From NCBI GenBank assembly GCA_017454915.1, contig JAFTCC010000036.1, forward strand, positions 1-44,339: DNA of 44,339 nucleotides, read 5' to 3'. Shown in pieces: positions 8,568 to 17,046 of this stretch. Below the pieces are notes generated by a model. The model saw only the letters and a program-made list of their open reading frames with translations, searched no databases and had not been told where the DNA came from. A program made the translations under genes and the position numbers. The first letter of the stretch is position 1. Each line of letters opens with the position of its first letter. The DNA comes from Paludibacteraceae bacterium. Lineage in GTDB: Bacteria; Bacteroidota; Bacteroidia; Bacteroidales; Paludibacteraceae.

Positions 8568-9941
8568 ATGGGGTTTAGAAAACTCACAATAATACTGCTT
8601 ATTTCCATCACCGCCACAGCCCTTGCTAACGTAACGGTCAGCAACGGCAACTACGTGAACATCACACCCGAAGGCGCGGCTGGAGTGGATGCCGTATTCT
8701 TGTTTGCTAACATCAACGAGGCAGAGTTAACCACCACTCTCACATCACCCAAGTGGTTTGCTCTTCCCGACACCCTGCCCGGCAACGAGCTCGACTACGT
8801 GAACGGGGCGTTTTTCCCCGAAGACGGAGAAACATACATGGTCAAAGGAAAATACTCCAACAATGAAAACCAAGAGCGCGACACGACTATTTATGTAGTC
8901 ACTTTTGCTTACAAATCAGGAACACTCCGAAGCGTCCAGATAGGCACAGCGGCCGGAATTTGCTCCGAAACTATTGGAAGCCAATGCCATGGGGCATGGA
9001 CACGCGAAATACCCTGCGAATGCAAAAACGTAACGCTTAACATTGACGGTGACTTCACAGACTACACCTACGACAAGCCTCAAGGCAGGGGCAGGGAAGT
9101 GATAGAGCGCAAATACAACATCGGGTACCACACGCAGGCATGGAAAGGAACACAATGGGCTGACACCACCATCAGCGAGGTTTTGCCTTACATTGACACC
9201 CAAATAACAGTTGACGCGCCTCTAATCGACACAGAGTTTTGGGTTACCGGCGACCAGTTCGCACAACTGCTCAACGTGGAGAAAGACAGCGTCTATACTG
9301 ACACTTACGAATCCGTCGCCATTGATTGCATGCCCAAAATGATTGTAGCAGAGAGGTTTGTAGGTGAACGAGCCAACGAAATGCAGTCGCCCGACTCACT
9401 CAACATCAGCACCGGCGCAAGCGGGCCTATTGAAATTGAGTTTCTTGCCAATCCGTCACACAACGTGGAGTACTTCCACTGGGAAATATGGTATAAGGAA
9501 AGCAGCTGCGACAGCACAAGGCTGGCAATACGCACCGACGAAAACCACCGCTACACATTTAACCGCGCAGGGGAAGAAACAAAAGGACAATACATCATCA
9601 CCTGCATGGTCAGCAACAACAGCTGCGACTCTGTCGTCAAGACTCTTGAAGTGTTCGTCAACACTTCAGACCTTCAAATCCCTAACGTGTTTACCCCTAA
9701 CGGCGACGGCACCAACGACGAATTCCGCGTCGCATACAAGTCGCTTGTGGAGTTCCAATGCGTAATCTTCAATAGGTGGGGACGGAAAATTTATGAATGG
9801 TCAGACCCCACAAAAGGATGGGACGGAACCATCAACGGGAAAGACGCGGCTCCAGGCACGTATTTTTACATTATCAAAGCAAGGGGGGCGGACGGCAAAA
9901 AGTGGAAACGATCCGGAGACATCAACCTAATCGGCAGATAG
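8568..9941 (+). CDS. Secreted protein with type IX (type B, CHU_C) sorting domain
   Basis: The protein has 457 residues and begins with a signal peptide (MGFRKLTIILLISITATALA). The middle has no recognisable enzyme domain; parts with paired cysteines look like PKD- or Ig-type beta-sandwich modules. The last 90 residues, from NVFTPNGDGTNDEF through VFNRWG-like IFNRWGRKIYEW to APGTYFYIIKA, are a gliding-motility-associated C-terminal (CHU_C) domain. That domain directs export by the type IX secretion system and anchoring at the surface. The protein therefore implies a T9SS elsewhere in the genome. It has its own promoter, and its cargo role is unknown. Confidence 0.85.
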   Translation: MGFRKLTIILLISITATALANVTVSNGNYVNITPEGAAGVDAVFLFANINEAELTTTLTSPKWFALPDTLPGNELDYVNGAFFPEDGETYMVKGKYSNNENQERDTTIYVVTFAYKSGTLRSVQIGTAAGICSETIGSQCHGAWTREIPCECKNVTLNIDGDFTDYTYDKPQGRGREVIERKYNIGYHTQAWKGTQWADTTISEVLPYIDTQITVDAPLIDTEFWVTGDQFAQLLNVEKDSVYTDTYESVAIDCMPKMIVAERFVGERANEMQSPDSLNISTGASGPIEIEFLANPSHNVEYFHWEIWYKESSCDSTRLAIRTDENHRYTFNRAGEETKGQYIITCMVSNNSCDSVVKTLEVFVNTSDLQIPNVFTPNGDGTNDEFRVAYKSLVEFQCVIFNRWGRKIYEWSDPTKGWDGTINGKDAAPGTYFYIIKARGADGKKWKRSGDINLIGR

Positions 9942-10072
9942 GCATAATCTATTGCTTTTCGCGCTACCACTAATTTTTTATTCGTAAATACTATATTAAT
10001 CTAAAGAATTTCAATCTTTTACTCAACGCATTTGACTAAAACAACATATTAACCATTTGAAAAATAGCCATC

Positions 10073-10948
10073 ATGAAAACATTTCCACCTTCACAATTGA
10101 TTATCAACGCTGACGGCAGCGCATTTCATCTTCACGTAAAACCCGAACAGTTAGCTGATAACGTAATCCTCGTGGGTGACCCGGGCCGCGTGTCGCTGGT
10201 CGCCTCACATTTTGACGAGGGAAGCATAGAGTGCGACATCGAAAGCCGCGAATTCCACACCATCACCGGACGCTACCACGGCAAACGCATCAGCTGCATG
10301 TCAACCGGCATAGGCACCGACAACATAGACATCGTGCTCAACGAACTTGACGCACTCGCAAACATAGACTTTAACACCCGAGAGGAAAAAGCCGAACACC
10401 GTTGCCTCAACATCGTCCGCATCGGCACTTGCGGCGCGCTTCAGGACGACATAGACCTCGGCAGTTACATCGCGTCGGAATTCTCCATAGGACTCGACGG
10501 TGTGCTGGCTTACTATGCTGACCGCGACAATGTTTCAGACCTTGAGCTGGAGCAAGCCTTTGTTGACTTCGTGAAACTGCCCGCCAAGGCTCCACGCCCC
10601 TATGCCGCACCTAACAACAGCGAACTCATCAACCGCATTGCCAAAGACGATATGGTGCGCGGCATAACCATTTCCGCGAACGGTTTCTATGGCCCACAAG
10701 GCCGCGAACTGCGCTGCAAACTTGCCGACGAAGGTATCAACGGACGCCTCAACGCATTCCGCTTCAAAGACCACCGCATCTGCAACTACGAGATGGAGGG
10801 CAGCGCCATTGCCGGATTGAGTGCCATTATGGGACACAAGGCACTGACAGTGTGCTGCGTCATCGCGCAACGCAGAGCCGAAAAGGCGAACACCGACTAC
10901 AAACCGTTTGTAAACCGCCTCATAACCACCGTTCTGGACCGCATCTAA
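10073..10948 (+). CDS. Nucleoside phosphorylase (uridine/purine phosphorylase family)
   Basis: The 291-residue cytoplasmic enzyme would split a nucleoside with phosphate into a free base and ribose 1-phosphate. Family marks are ILVGDPGRV near residue 31 (phosphate loop), GIGTDNIDIVLNEL, RIGTCGAL and the C-terminal YEMEGSAIAGLSAIMGH segment, whose Met-Glu contacts the ribose. The overall layout is nearest to uridine phosphorylases, but base preference cannot be decided by eye. It appears to be a single-gene unit. The 131-base gap before it contains no box that fits the promoter consensus well. Confidence 0.88.
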   Translation: MKTFPPSQLIINADGSAFHLHVKPEQLADNVILVGDPGRVSLVASHFDEGSIECDIESREFHTITGRYHGKRISCMSTGIGTDNIDIVLNELDALANIDFNTREEKAEHRCLNIVRIGTCGALQDDIDLGSYIASEFSIGLDGVLAYYADRDNVSDLELEQAFVDFVKLPAKAPRPYAAPNNSELINRIAKDDMVRGITISANGFYGPQGRELRCKLADEGINGRLNAFRFKDHRICNYEMEGSAIAGLSAIMGHKALTVCCVIAQRRAEKANTDYKPFVNRLITTVLDRI

Positions 10949-11038
10949 CAACGGACTGGCTGAGCAACGCATACAAAATCATCAACTTGGCGCGCAACAT
11001 TTTGACGCACGCCTACAATACGACTGAACTCTAAACCA

Positions 11039-11070
11039 TGATACGGACACGCTCGAGCGTGTCCGTATCA
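11039..11070. repeat. Perfect 32-bp palindrome, copy 1 of a GGACACGC family
   Basis: Each arm is TGATACGGACACGC followed by the centre TCGA, and the other arm is its exact reverse complement. It lies 90 bases after the phosphorylase gene and 20 bases before the DPP III start. No T-run follows, so it is not a typical intrinsic terminator. The core CGGACACGC-N4-GCGTGTCCG recurs at 16934-16955. Confidence 0.85.
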
Positions 11071-11090
11071 ATGAACATACTAAAGAACAA

Positions 11091-13109
11091 ATGAAAAAAG
11101 TCTTCTTCATCTGTGCTGCAATTGCGCTTATCGCAACATGCTGCAAAAAGAAAAATGTAGAACAACAAGTAAACGAACAAGAATTTCAGTATTCAGTGGA
11201 AAAATTTGCAGACCTTGAAATCCTGCGCTATCATGTGCCGGAGTTCGATTCGCTTAATTTACAGCAAAAAAAACTTGTGTATTTCCTTACGGAAGCGGCA
11301 TTGCAGGGACGCGACATTCTCTATGACGAAAACTGCCGCTACAACCTGCGCATACGCCATTTGCTGGAAAGCATTTACACTTTCGACGGAACGGACCGCA
11401 ACTCCGACGACTTCAAGGCCATGGAGGTCTATCTCAAACGTGTGTGGTTCTCCAACGGGATACACCACCACTACGCCGGCGACAAATTCGTACCAGGATT
11501 CAGCCGCGAGTGGTTCCACAAACAGATTACCAACCTTGACTTGCACGCCGACACCACAGCGTTGAACGAAATTGAAGAAGTCATCTTTAACCCCGACGTG
11601 CTGCCCAAGCGTGTCAACCAAGCCGATGGCGAAGACTTGTTGCTCACATCTGCCTGCAACTACTACGAAGAAGGCATTACGCAAGCTGAAGCCACAAAAT
11701 TTTACGACGACATGGCTGACCCTAACGACGAAACACCTATCATGTACGGCCTCAACTCAAGGCTCGAAAAACATGACGGGCAACTTGTGGAAAACGTGGC
11801 TAAAATCGATGGACTATACGGCAAAACACTTAAACGCATCGTATTTTGGCTTGAGAAGGCCAAAGACGTGGCGGAAAATGAAGAACAGAAGGCGGTGATT
11901 GAAAAACTTATCGAATACTACACCACCGGCAATCTGCGTACGTTCGACGAATACTCCATCCTATGGGTCAAAGACCTGAACTCGAGGGTGGACTTCATCA
12001 ACGGGTTCATTGAAACCTACGGCGACCCGCTGGGCAAAAAGGCAAGCTGGGAATCGCTGGTCAACTTCAAAGACCTTGCCTCTACACGGCGCACTGAAAT
12101 CATATCAAGCAACGCACAGTGGTTCGAAGACAACTCGCCTGTCGCACCTGAGTTCAAAAAGCCCGAAGTCAAGGGAGTTACAGCAAAAGTCATCACGGCC
12201 GCAATTCTCGCCGGAGACTGCTACCCCTATACCCCAATTGGCATCAACCTGCCTAACAGCGACTGGATTAGACACCTGCACGGTTCTAAATCCGTAACAA
12301 TACAAAACATCACCGATGCTTACGACAAAGCGGCAGAGGGCAATGGCTTTGCCGAAGAGTTCATGTGGAGCCAAGAGGAAATCGAATGGGGCAAAAAATG
12401 GGGCAACATAACCGACAACATCCACACCGACCTTCACGACTGCCTTGGCCATGCCTCGGGACGCACACTGCCAGGAGTGGCGCAAGACGCGTTGAAGGAG
12501 CACCACTCAACACTTGAGGAGGCACGCGCCGACCTTTTCGGACTATACTACAGCGCCGACCCGAAACTCGTGGAACTTGGCATTTTGTCCGACCCCTATG
12601 CCTACAAGGCGGAATACTACCGCTTTATGATGAATGGAGCTATGACACAACTCTGCCGCATCGAACCCGGAAACGACATTGAGGAAGCTCACATGCGCAA
12701 CAGACAACTGGTAGCAAACTGGGTGCTCGAGCAGTCAAAAGACGACCACGCTGTAGAGTTCCGTCAACGTGACGGCAAAACATTCATCGTAGTCAACGAC
12801 TATCAAAAGCTTCGTGAGCGTTTCGGACAACTGCTGGCTGAAATTCAAAGAATCAAATCAACCGGAGACTACGCAGCAGGTAAAGCCCTCGTCGAAAAAT
12901 ACGCTGTCAAAGTTAACCAAGACCTGCATAAGGAAGTGCTTGAGCGCTACGCAAAACTCAACATCGCACCTTACAAGGGCTTTATCAACCCCGTTTACGA
13001 ACCTGTTTATGAGGCAGACGGAAAGACAATCAAGGACATAAAAGTCAAATACGGCGAAGGGTATGCAGAACAGCACCTCCGCTATTCGCGCGACTATTCG
13101 GCAGAATAG
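11091..13109 (+). CDS. Dipeptidyl peptidase III-like (M49) lipoprotein with altered zinc motif
   Basis: The 672-residue protein starts with a short signal and a probable lipobox (IATC, about residues 14-17), so it would be membrane-anchored outside the cytoplasm. The family cleaves dipeptides from the N-terminus of short peptides using zinc. The zinc region reads HDCLGH (residues 449-454), followed by EEARAD (476-481). Bacteroidetes DPP III is known for HECLGH plus EEARAD, so the catalytic glutamate is replaced by aspartate here. Both zinc histidines and the EEARAD glutamates are kept. Length fits the family. Such proteins are sometimes mislabelled dihydrofolate reductase in databases. Activity is uncertain. 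Confidence 0.88.
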   Translation: MKKVFFICAAIALIATCCKKKNVEQQVNEQEFQYSVEKFADLEILRYHVPEFDSLNLQQKKLVYFLTEAALQGRDILYDENCRYNLRIRHLLESIYTFDGTDRNSDDFKAMEVYLKRVWFSNGIHHHYAGDKFVPGFSREWFHKQITNLDLHADTTALNEIEEVIFNPDVLPKRVNQADGEDLLLTSACNYYEEGITQAEATKFYDDMADPNDETPIMYGLNSRLEKHDGQLVENVAKIDGLYGKTLKRIVFWLEKAKDVAENEEQKAVIEKLIEYYTTGNLRTFDEYSILWVKDLNSRVDFINGFIETYGDPLGKKASWESLVNFKDLASTRRTEIISSNAQWFEDNSPVAPEFKKPEVKGVTAKVITAAILAGDCYPYTPIGINLPNSDWIRHLHGSKSVTIQNITDAYDKAAEGNGFAEEFMWSQEEIEWGKKWGNITDNIHTDLHDCLGHASGRTLPGVAQDALKEHHSTLEEARADLFGLYYSADPKLVELGILSDPYAYKAEYYRFMMNGAMTQLCRIEPGNDIEEAHMRNRQLVANWVLEQSKDDHAVEFRQRDGKTFIVVNDYQKLRERFGQLLAEIQRIKSTGDYAAGKALVEKYAVKVNQDLHKEVLERYAKLNIAPYKGFINPVYEPVYEADGKTIKDIKVKYGEGYAEQHLRYSRDYSAE

Positions 13110-13187
13110 ACATGACATCAGCAGACAGCTTCACCGTAAGCCGCACCGCGAAATCAACAAAACTGAATAATAAAAAAAACAAATAAT

Positions 13188-14816
13188 ATGGAAAAAACTT
13201 TAAGAGATTCGGCTGCTGTCCGTTGGTCAGCATTGCTGCTACTTGCTTTGGCAATGTTCTGTGCCTACATCTTCATGGACGTGCTCTCGCCAATCAAAGA
13301 CCTTATGCTGTCAGAACGGGGTTGGGACTCAACAGCCTTCGGCACTATGCAAAGTGCGGAAACGTTTCTCAACGTATTCGTGTTCTTCCTCATCTTTGCC
13401 GGCATCATACTTGACAAGATGGGTGTCCGCTTCACCGCCGTGCTTTCAGGAACGGTGATGCTCATCGGAGCGATAATAAAATGGTACGCCGTATCTGACA
13501 GTTTTATCGGCAGCGGACTGGAAACATGGTTCACCAACCATTTGAACTACATCCCTGTGTTCGACGAGTTGGGTATCTCACCTTTCTACCGCGGCATGCC
13601 TGCTTCTGCCAAACTTGCAGCAGCCGGATTCATGATTTTCGGATGCGGATGCGAAATGGCGGGTATCACTGTCAGCCGCGGCATCGTCAAGTGGTTCAAG
13701 GGTGATGACATGGCTATGGCCATGGGCTCCGAAATGGCGCTTGCGCGACTGGGCGTGACCACTGTTATGGTGTTCTCGCCATTCATAGCACGCTTCGGCG
13801 GCAACATAAGCGTAGCGCGCTCCGTGGCTTTCGGCGTTGTGCTCATGATGATTGCTCTCATCATGTTCATCGTGTACTTCTTCATGGACAAGAAACTGGA
13901 TGAACAAACCGGGGAGGCAGAAGAAAAAGACGACCCGTTCCGCATCGCCGACATTGGACAAATTCTCACCAGCGGAGGCTTCTGGATCGTAGCGCTTCTT
14001 TGCGTGCTCTACTATTCTGCCATCTTCCCGTTCCAGAAATATGCTGTCAACATGCTGCAGTGCAACCTCACACTTACTGCACCCGACCCTGACTCTTTCT
14101 GGGCAGGCAATGCAGTGGTTGTGGTTCAGTACATCATTACGCTCATCATGGCAGCAACGGCCTTCACAAGCAACTTTGTTGAAAACAAGCGTCTTAAGAT
14201 AAGCTTGCTCGTAATCTCATGCGTCTCGCTCGTGGCATTCTGCTACATGGGCTATATGCGCCAAACGGCAGAAACCATATTCGCCGTGCTTCCACTGCTT
14301 GCTGTGGCAATAACCCCTATGCTTGGCAAATACCTCGGCAAACATGGTAAGGGAGCCTCTATGCTCATTCTCGGCTCTATACTGCTCGTGCTGTGCCACC
14401 TCACTTTCGCATTCGTGCTGCCAGCATTCAAATCCTCACCGGTGGGAGGTGTGGTAGTGGCTTATATCACAATCCTTGTGCTTGGAGCTTCATTCTCGCT
14501 CGTACCCGCAGCATTATGGCCCAGCGTGCCTAAACTCGTGGATGCTAAAGTGATAGGCTCCGCCTACGCTCTAATCTTCTGGATTCAGAACATTGGATTG
14601 TGGCTCTTCCCGCTGCTCATAGGCAGAGTAATTGACGCCACCAACCCTGACATCGTACAAGGACTTGCCAACAAAACCATCGCGCCAGAAGTGGCGGCTA
14701 TCAGCTATGACTACACAATTGCCATGATAGTTTTCGCCGTGCTCGGAATACTCGCGTTCGCTCTCGGACTGGTGCTCAAGTATGTAGATAAGAAGAAAGG
14801 CCTCGGAATAGAATAA
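13188..14816 (+). CDS. Major facilitator superfamily transporter
   Basis: The 542-residue integral membrane protein has about twelve hydrophobic segments, with a cytoplasmic loop at about residues 232-250 (KKLDEQTGEAEEKDDPF) between the two halves. The start (AAVRWSALLLLALAMFCAYIFMDVLSPI) and the IILDKMGVRF loop after the second helix fit MFS proteins. Bacteroidales homologues are usually annotated as nitrate/nitrite-type or generic MFS carriers. The substrate cannot be read from sequence. The next gene starts two bases after its stop and the shikimate kinase one base after that, so the three form one tight operon. Confidence 0.9.
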   Translation: MEKTLRDSAAVRWSALLLLALAMFCAYIFMDVLSPIKDLMLSERGWDSTAFGTMQSAETFLNVFVFFLIFAGIILDKMGVRFTAVLSGTVMLIGAIIKWYAVSDSFIGSGLETWFTNHLNYIPVFDELGISPFYRGMPASAKLAAAGFMIFGCGCEMAGITVSRGIVKWFKGDDMAMAMGSEMALARLGVTTVMVFSPFIARFGGNISVARSVAFGVVLMMIALIMFIVYFFMDKKLDEQTGEAEEKDDPFRIADIGQILTSGGFWIVALLCVLYYSAIFPFQKYAVNMLQCNLTLTAPDPDSFWAGNAVVVVQYIITLIMAATAFTSNFVENKRLKISLLVISCVSLVAFCYMGYMRQTAETIFAVLPLLAVAITPMLGKYLGKHGKGASMLILGSILLVLCHLTFAFVLPAFKSSPVGGVVVAYITILVLGASFSLVPAALWPSVPKLVDAKVIGSAYALIFWIQNIGLWLFPLLIGRVIDATNPDIVQGLANKTIAPEVAAISYDYTIAMIVFAVLGILAFALGLVLKYVDKKKGLGIE

Positions 14817-14818
14817 TT

Positions 14819-15460
14819 ATGGACAATCTGACGTTTATATGTTTTCGTGAGGAATTGTTTGGCAACAACGAGCGGCTCATGGCGCTGATTGACAAGTTTT
14901 CGTCATTCGCTGGCTCTAAGATGCTGACTTTTGAGAGCAATGTGCCACTTGACACAACCCTTGTGCGGGGTGCCGAAATCATCGCACAACTACAGAAGCG
15001 CGGGCTCAACAGCGCTTCGCTGACGGGTGCTGACCTCGATTGCATGAGGGGGTCAGAAGACGGAGTGGCACGAGTTGATGCCTCAATGTTCAAACTGCTG
15101 CTCGCTCAAGACATCGCGCCGGTACTACTGCCGCTTTCACACGACACAGAGGCCCACTACATCAGCAGCAAGCACACTGACGTGGCCACTCAAGCAGCCA
15201 TAGCGCTGTCGTGGCACTACAACGTTACGCTTATTATGTGCGATGACGAACTTGACGCAAAACTCAAGACGATAATCGACACTCGAGAGTTGAGCGAGAT
15301 ACAATACAACAGCATTACCCTTGAGCAACACTTCAACGACGAAACACTCAACGCTTTGTTCGGAGCGCTCAACATGGGGCTGCAACGTGTCATCGTTGTG
15401 GCGGCTGACAACCTCGGCACTGTCAACGCAATCTCACTTACGATTGAGGGTAACCTATAA
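14819..15460 (+). CDS. Degenerate acetylglutamate kinase-like protein (probable pseudo-kinase)
   Basis: The 213-residue protein aligns by eye with Bacteroidales acetylglutamate kinase (ArgB). Shared stretches are RGLNSASLTGADLD, ARVDASMFKLLLAQDIAPVLLPLSHD and NVTLIMCDD. The features needed for catalysis are gone. The N-terminal KxGG is replaced by FICFREELFG, and HGGG of the phosphate loop by TFESN. The segment holding the substrate-binding Arg is deleted. The GMIPKL lysine near the end is missing. The protein is about 45 residues shorter than ArgB, yet the frame is intact and tightly packed between an MFS gene (2-base gap) and shikimate kinase (1-base gap). I infer a non-catalytic amino-acid-kinase fold, perhaps regulatory. 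Confidence 0.7.
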   Translation: MDNLTFICFREELFGNNERLMALIDKFSSFAGSKMLTFESNVPLDTTLVRGAEIIAQLQKRGLNSASLTGADLDCMRGSEDGVARVDASMFKLLLAQDIAPVLLPLSHDTEAHYISSKHTDVATQAAIALSWHYNVTLIMCDDELDAKLKTIIDTRELSEIQYNSITLEQHFNDETLNALFGALNMGLQRVIVVAADNLGTVNAISLTIEGNL

Positions 15461-15461
15461 A

Positions 15462-15983
15462 ATGTTTTTCCTTATCGGTTACATGGCGAGCGGCAAAAGC
15501 ACTCTGGCACGCATGGCTGCAAAGACTATGCACTTGCCATGTGCCGACACTGACCAACTCGTCGAACAACAGTGTGCAATGACTTGCGCGCAAATAATCG
15601 AACGGCATGGCGAAACGTTTTTCCGTGAACAAGAGCGGAAAATTATTGACAAACTTATTGCCGCTGAAACAAATACTATTGCTGCAACCGGCGGAGGGCT
15701 ACCATGCTACTCAAAAAACATAGAACTGATGAACAGCCACGGCACCACTGTTTACCTGCAGTGGTCGCCAGAGCAACTTGTCGAGCGGCTATACCTCTCT
15801 GGCATCAGTCATAGACCTCTGGTGGCGCACTTCGGCAACGACCGCAAGGCTATGCTCAACTTCGTCACACGGCACCTCAAGCAACGAGAACCTTTTTACT
15901 TGCAAGCAAAGCATGTGCTGAAATGCGACAGCCTCGACGACTACCAAATACTCAATCTATTTCTTAAAACCATAAACTACTAA
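15462..15983 (+). CDS. aroK: Shikimate kinase
   Basis: The 173-residue cytoplasmic enzyme would phosphorylate shikimate at the 3-position in the pathway to chorismate and aromatic amino acids. Walker A is GYMASGKST (residues 6-14), the shikimate-binding DTD follows near 34-36, and AATGGGLPC near residue 77 is the family GGG motif. R-P-L (SHRPLV) in the lid and a late REPFY segment also fit. The open frame extends far upstream into the preceding gene, but ATG 15462, one base after its stop, gives the standard N-terminus MFFLIGYMASGKS. Translational coupling with the pseudo-kinase is likely. Confidence 0.93.
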   Translation: MFFLIGYMASGKSTLARMAAKTMHLPCADTDQLVEQQCAMTCAQIIERHGETFFREQERKIIDKLIAAETNTIAATGGGLPCYSKNIELMNSHGTTVYLQWSPEQLVERLYLSGISHRPLVAHFGNDRKAMLNFVTRHLKQREPFYLQAKHVLKCDSLDDYQILNLFLKTINY

Positions 15984-16008
15984 CTCTTAACTTATAACTC
16001 TTACTACT

Positions 16009-16881
16009 ATGAAATGTCCACATTGCGGCAAAGAAATTGCCGACGGCAGCAAGGTCTGCCCTATCTGCGGAAAACAGATTGAAGAAAAAAAACGTAATGG
16101 TTTACTGCTCCTTCTTTTACTCCTGCTCCTCTTGGCTGGCATTGGCTGCGCAGTGTACTTTGCCCTCCAAGCCAGAAATGCACAACTTGAAGCTGCTGCT
16201 CTTCAAGAGCAGTTGAGCCAATGCTGCGGTCAGTCTGAAGCAGCACAAGAGGCAGAACCTGCCGCTGAAGCGACTGCCGAAGCAACAAAACCAGCAGGCA
16301 AAACCATCCCAATGTACAACAAAGACCTGAATATCCTCTACCGCGGCATTGAGAACCGTGTATCTATACCCGCAGGCGAACATGGTGACATCACCGTTCA
16401 GGCTGACGGAGCCACAGTCAGGAAAGACGGCGAGGATTACCTCATCAAACCCACTCGCGACGGCGTAGTGCGCGTTACCGTTTCTGCCAACGTTGACGGA
16501 GCGCTACAAGAAGTAGGCTCACAAGAATTCAAAGTTAAGTCACTGCCAGACCCCAAGGCATTCCTCGCTTACAAGAAAGAAGGCGCCACAAAACGCACGC
16601 AGGACGACAAATTGTCGCTCCGTGTGTTCCAAGACCCCGACACTCACCTCGTTGCTGAATACGGAGCAGACGGCCTAATCAAGGCTTCATTCAATATCAC
16701 GACTTTCACAATGATGACCAAATTCGGCATGAAAGAGTCACGTGACGGCAACCTGACAAGCGAACAAAGGGCCGAAATCAACAAACTGCGCTCGGGTGAC
16801 GAAATCACATTCCGCTCTATCAAGGCTGTCGGACCTGACGGACAAACCCACACGCTCAACACGGTCAACATCACGCTCTAA
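16009..16881 (+). CDS. Zinc-ribbon membrane protein with GldM-like C-terminal domain
   Basis: The 290-residue protein starts with a zinc ribbon (CPHCGKEIADGSKVCPICGK, Cys 3, 6, 17, 20). A single membrane helix containing eleven consecutive leucines follows (about residues 32-50), then an Ala/Glu-rich linker. The rest (about 100-290) resembles the C-terminal domains of the gliding-motility/T9SS protein GldM: NILYRGIENRVSI, a VRKDGEDYLIKPTRDGVVRVTV repeat and FKVKSLPDPKAFLA. In GldM this part sits in the periplasm beneath the secretion channel. The topology here would be ribbon inside, GldM-like domain outside. Leucine codons in the run are mixed, so it is not a DNA slippage product. The GldM assignment is by remembered motifs. 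Confidence 0.65.
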   Translation: MKCPHCGKEIADGSKVCPICGKQIEEKKRNGLLLLLLLLLLLAGIGCAVYFALQARNAQLEAAALQEQLSQCCGQSEAAQEAEPAAEATAEATKPAGKTIPMYNKDLNILYRGIENRVSIPAGEHGDITVQADGATVRKDGEDYLIKPTRDGVVRVTVSANVDGALQEVGSQEFKVKSLPDPKAFLAYKKEGATKRTQDDKLSLRVFQDPDTHLVAEYGADGLIKASFNITTFTMMTKFGMKESRDGNLTSEQRAEINKLRSGDEITFRSIKAVGPDGQTHTLNTVNITL

Positions 16882-16924
16882 AAAGATTGTTTTGCTATCA
16901 CATTCAGCGAAATAGCACGTTTCT

Positions 16925-16964
16925 CGAAAAGTACGGACACGCCATGGCGTGTCCGCTACTTTCG
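16925..16964. repeat. Imperfect long palindrome, copy 2 of the GGACACGC family
   Basis: The centre (16934-16955) is a perfect 22-base palindrome with arms CGGACACGCCA. Outer arms CGAAA-AGTA and TACTTTCG extend it with single-base bulges. It lies 44 bases after the zinc-ribbon gene. A terminator role is possible, but no T-run follows on either strand. The core arms equal those of the palindrome at 11039-11070, while the central four bases differ (CATG here, TCGA there). Confidence 0.8.
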
Positions 16965-16990
16965 ATTACTGTCTATATAAATTGCAAATT

Positions 16991-17028
16991 ATTGTCTTTA
17001 ATTGTCAATAATTGTTGACCTAAAAAAA
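16991..17028 (+). repeat. Direct repeat, left copy (ATTGTCTTTA ... TTGACCTAAAAAAA)
   Basis: ATTGTCTTTA (16991-17000) and TTGACCTAAAAAAA (17015-17028) are 14 bases apart. The same two blocks occur in the same order at 21433-21442 and 21447-21460, beyond the restriction enzyme and HAD genes. This copy is immediately upstream of sufE. Some of the similarity is AT-rich, but the two exact blocks together are unlikely by chance. Confidence 0.6.
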
Positions 17029-17046
17029 ATTTTTCCAACTCGTATT

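Noticed and set aside
14819..15460. Functional acetylglutamate kinase for arginine synthesis
   Set aside because: The phosphate-binding and catalytic motifs are missing, and no arginine genes are adjacent.
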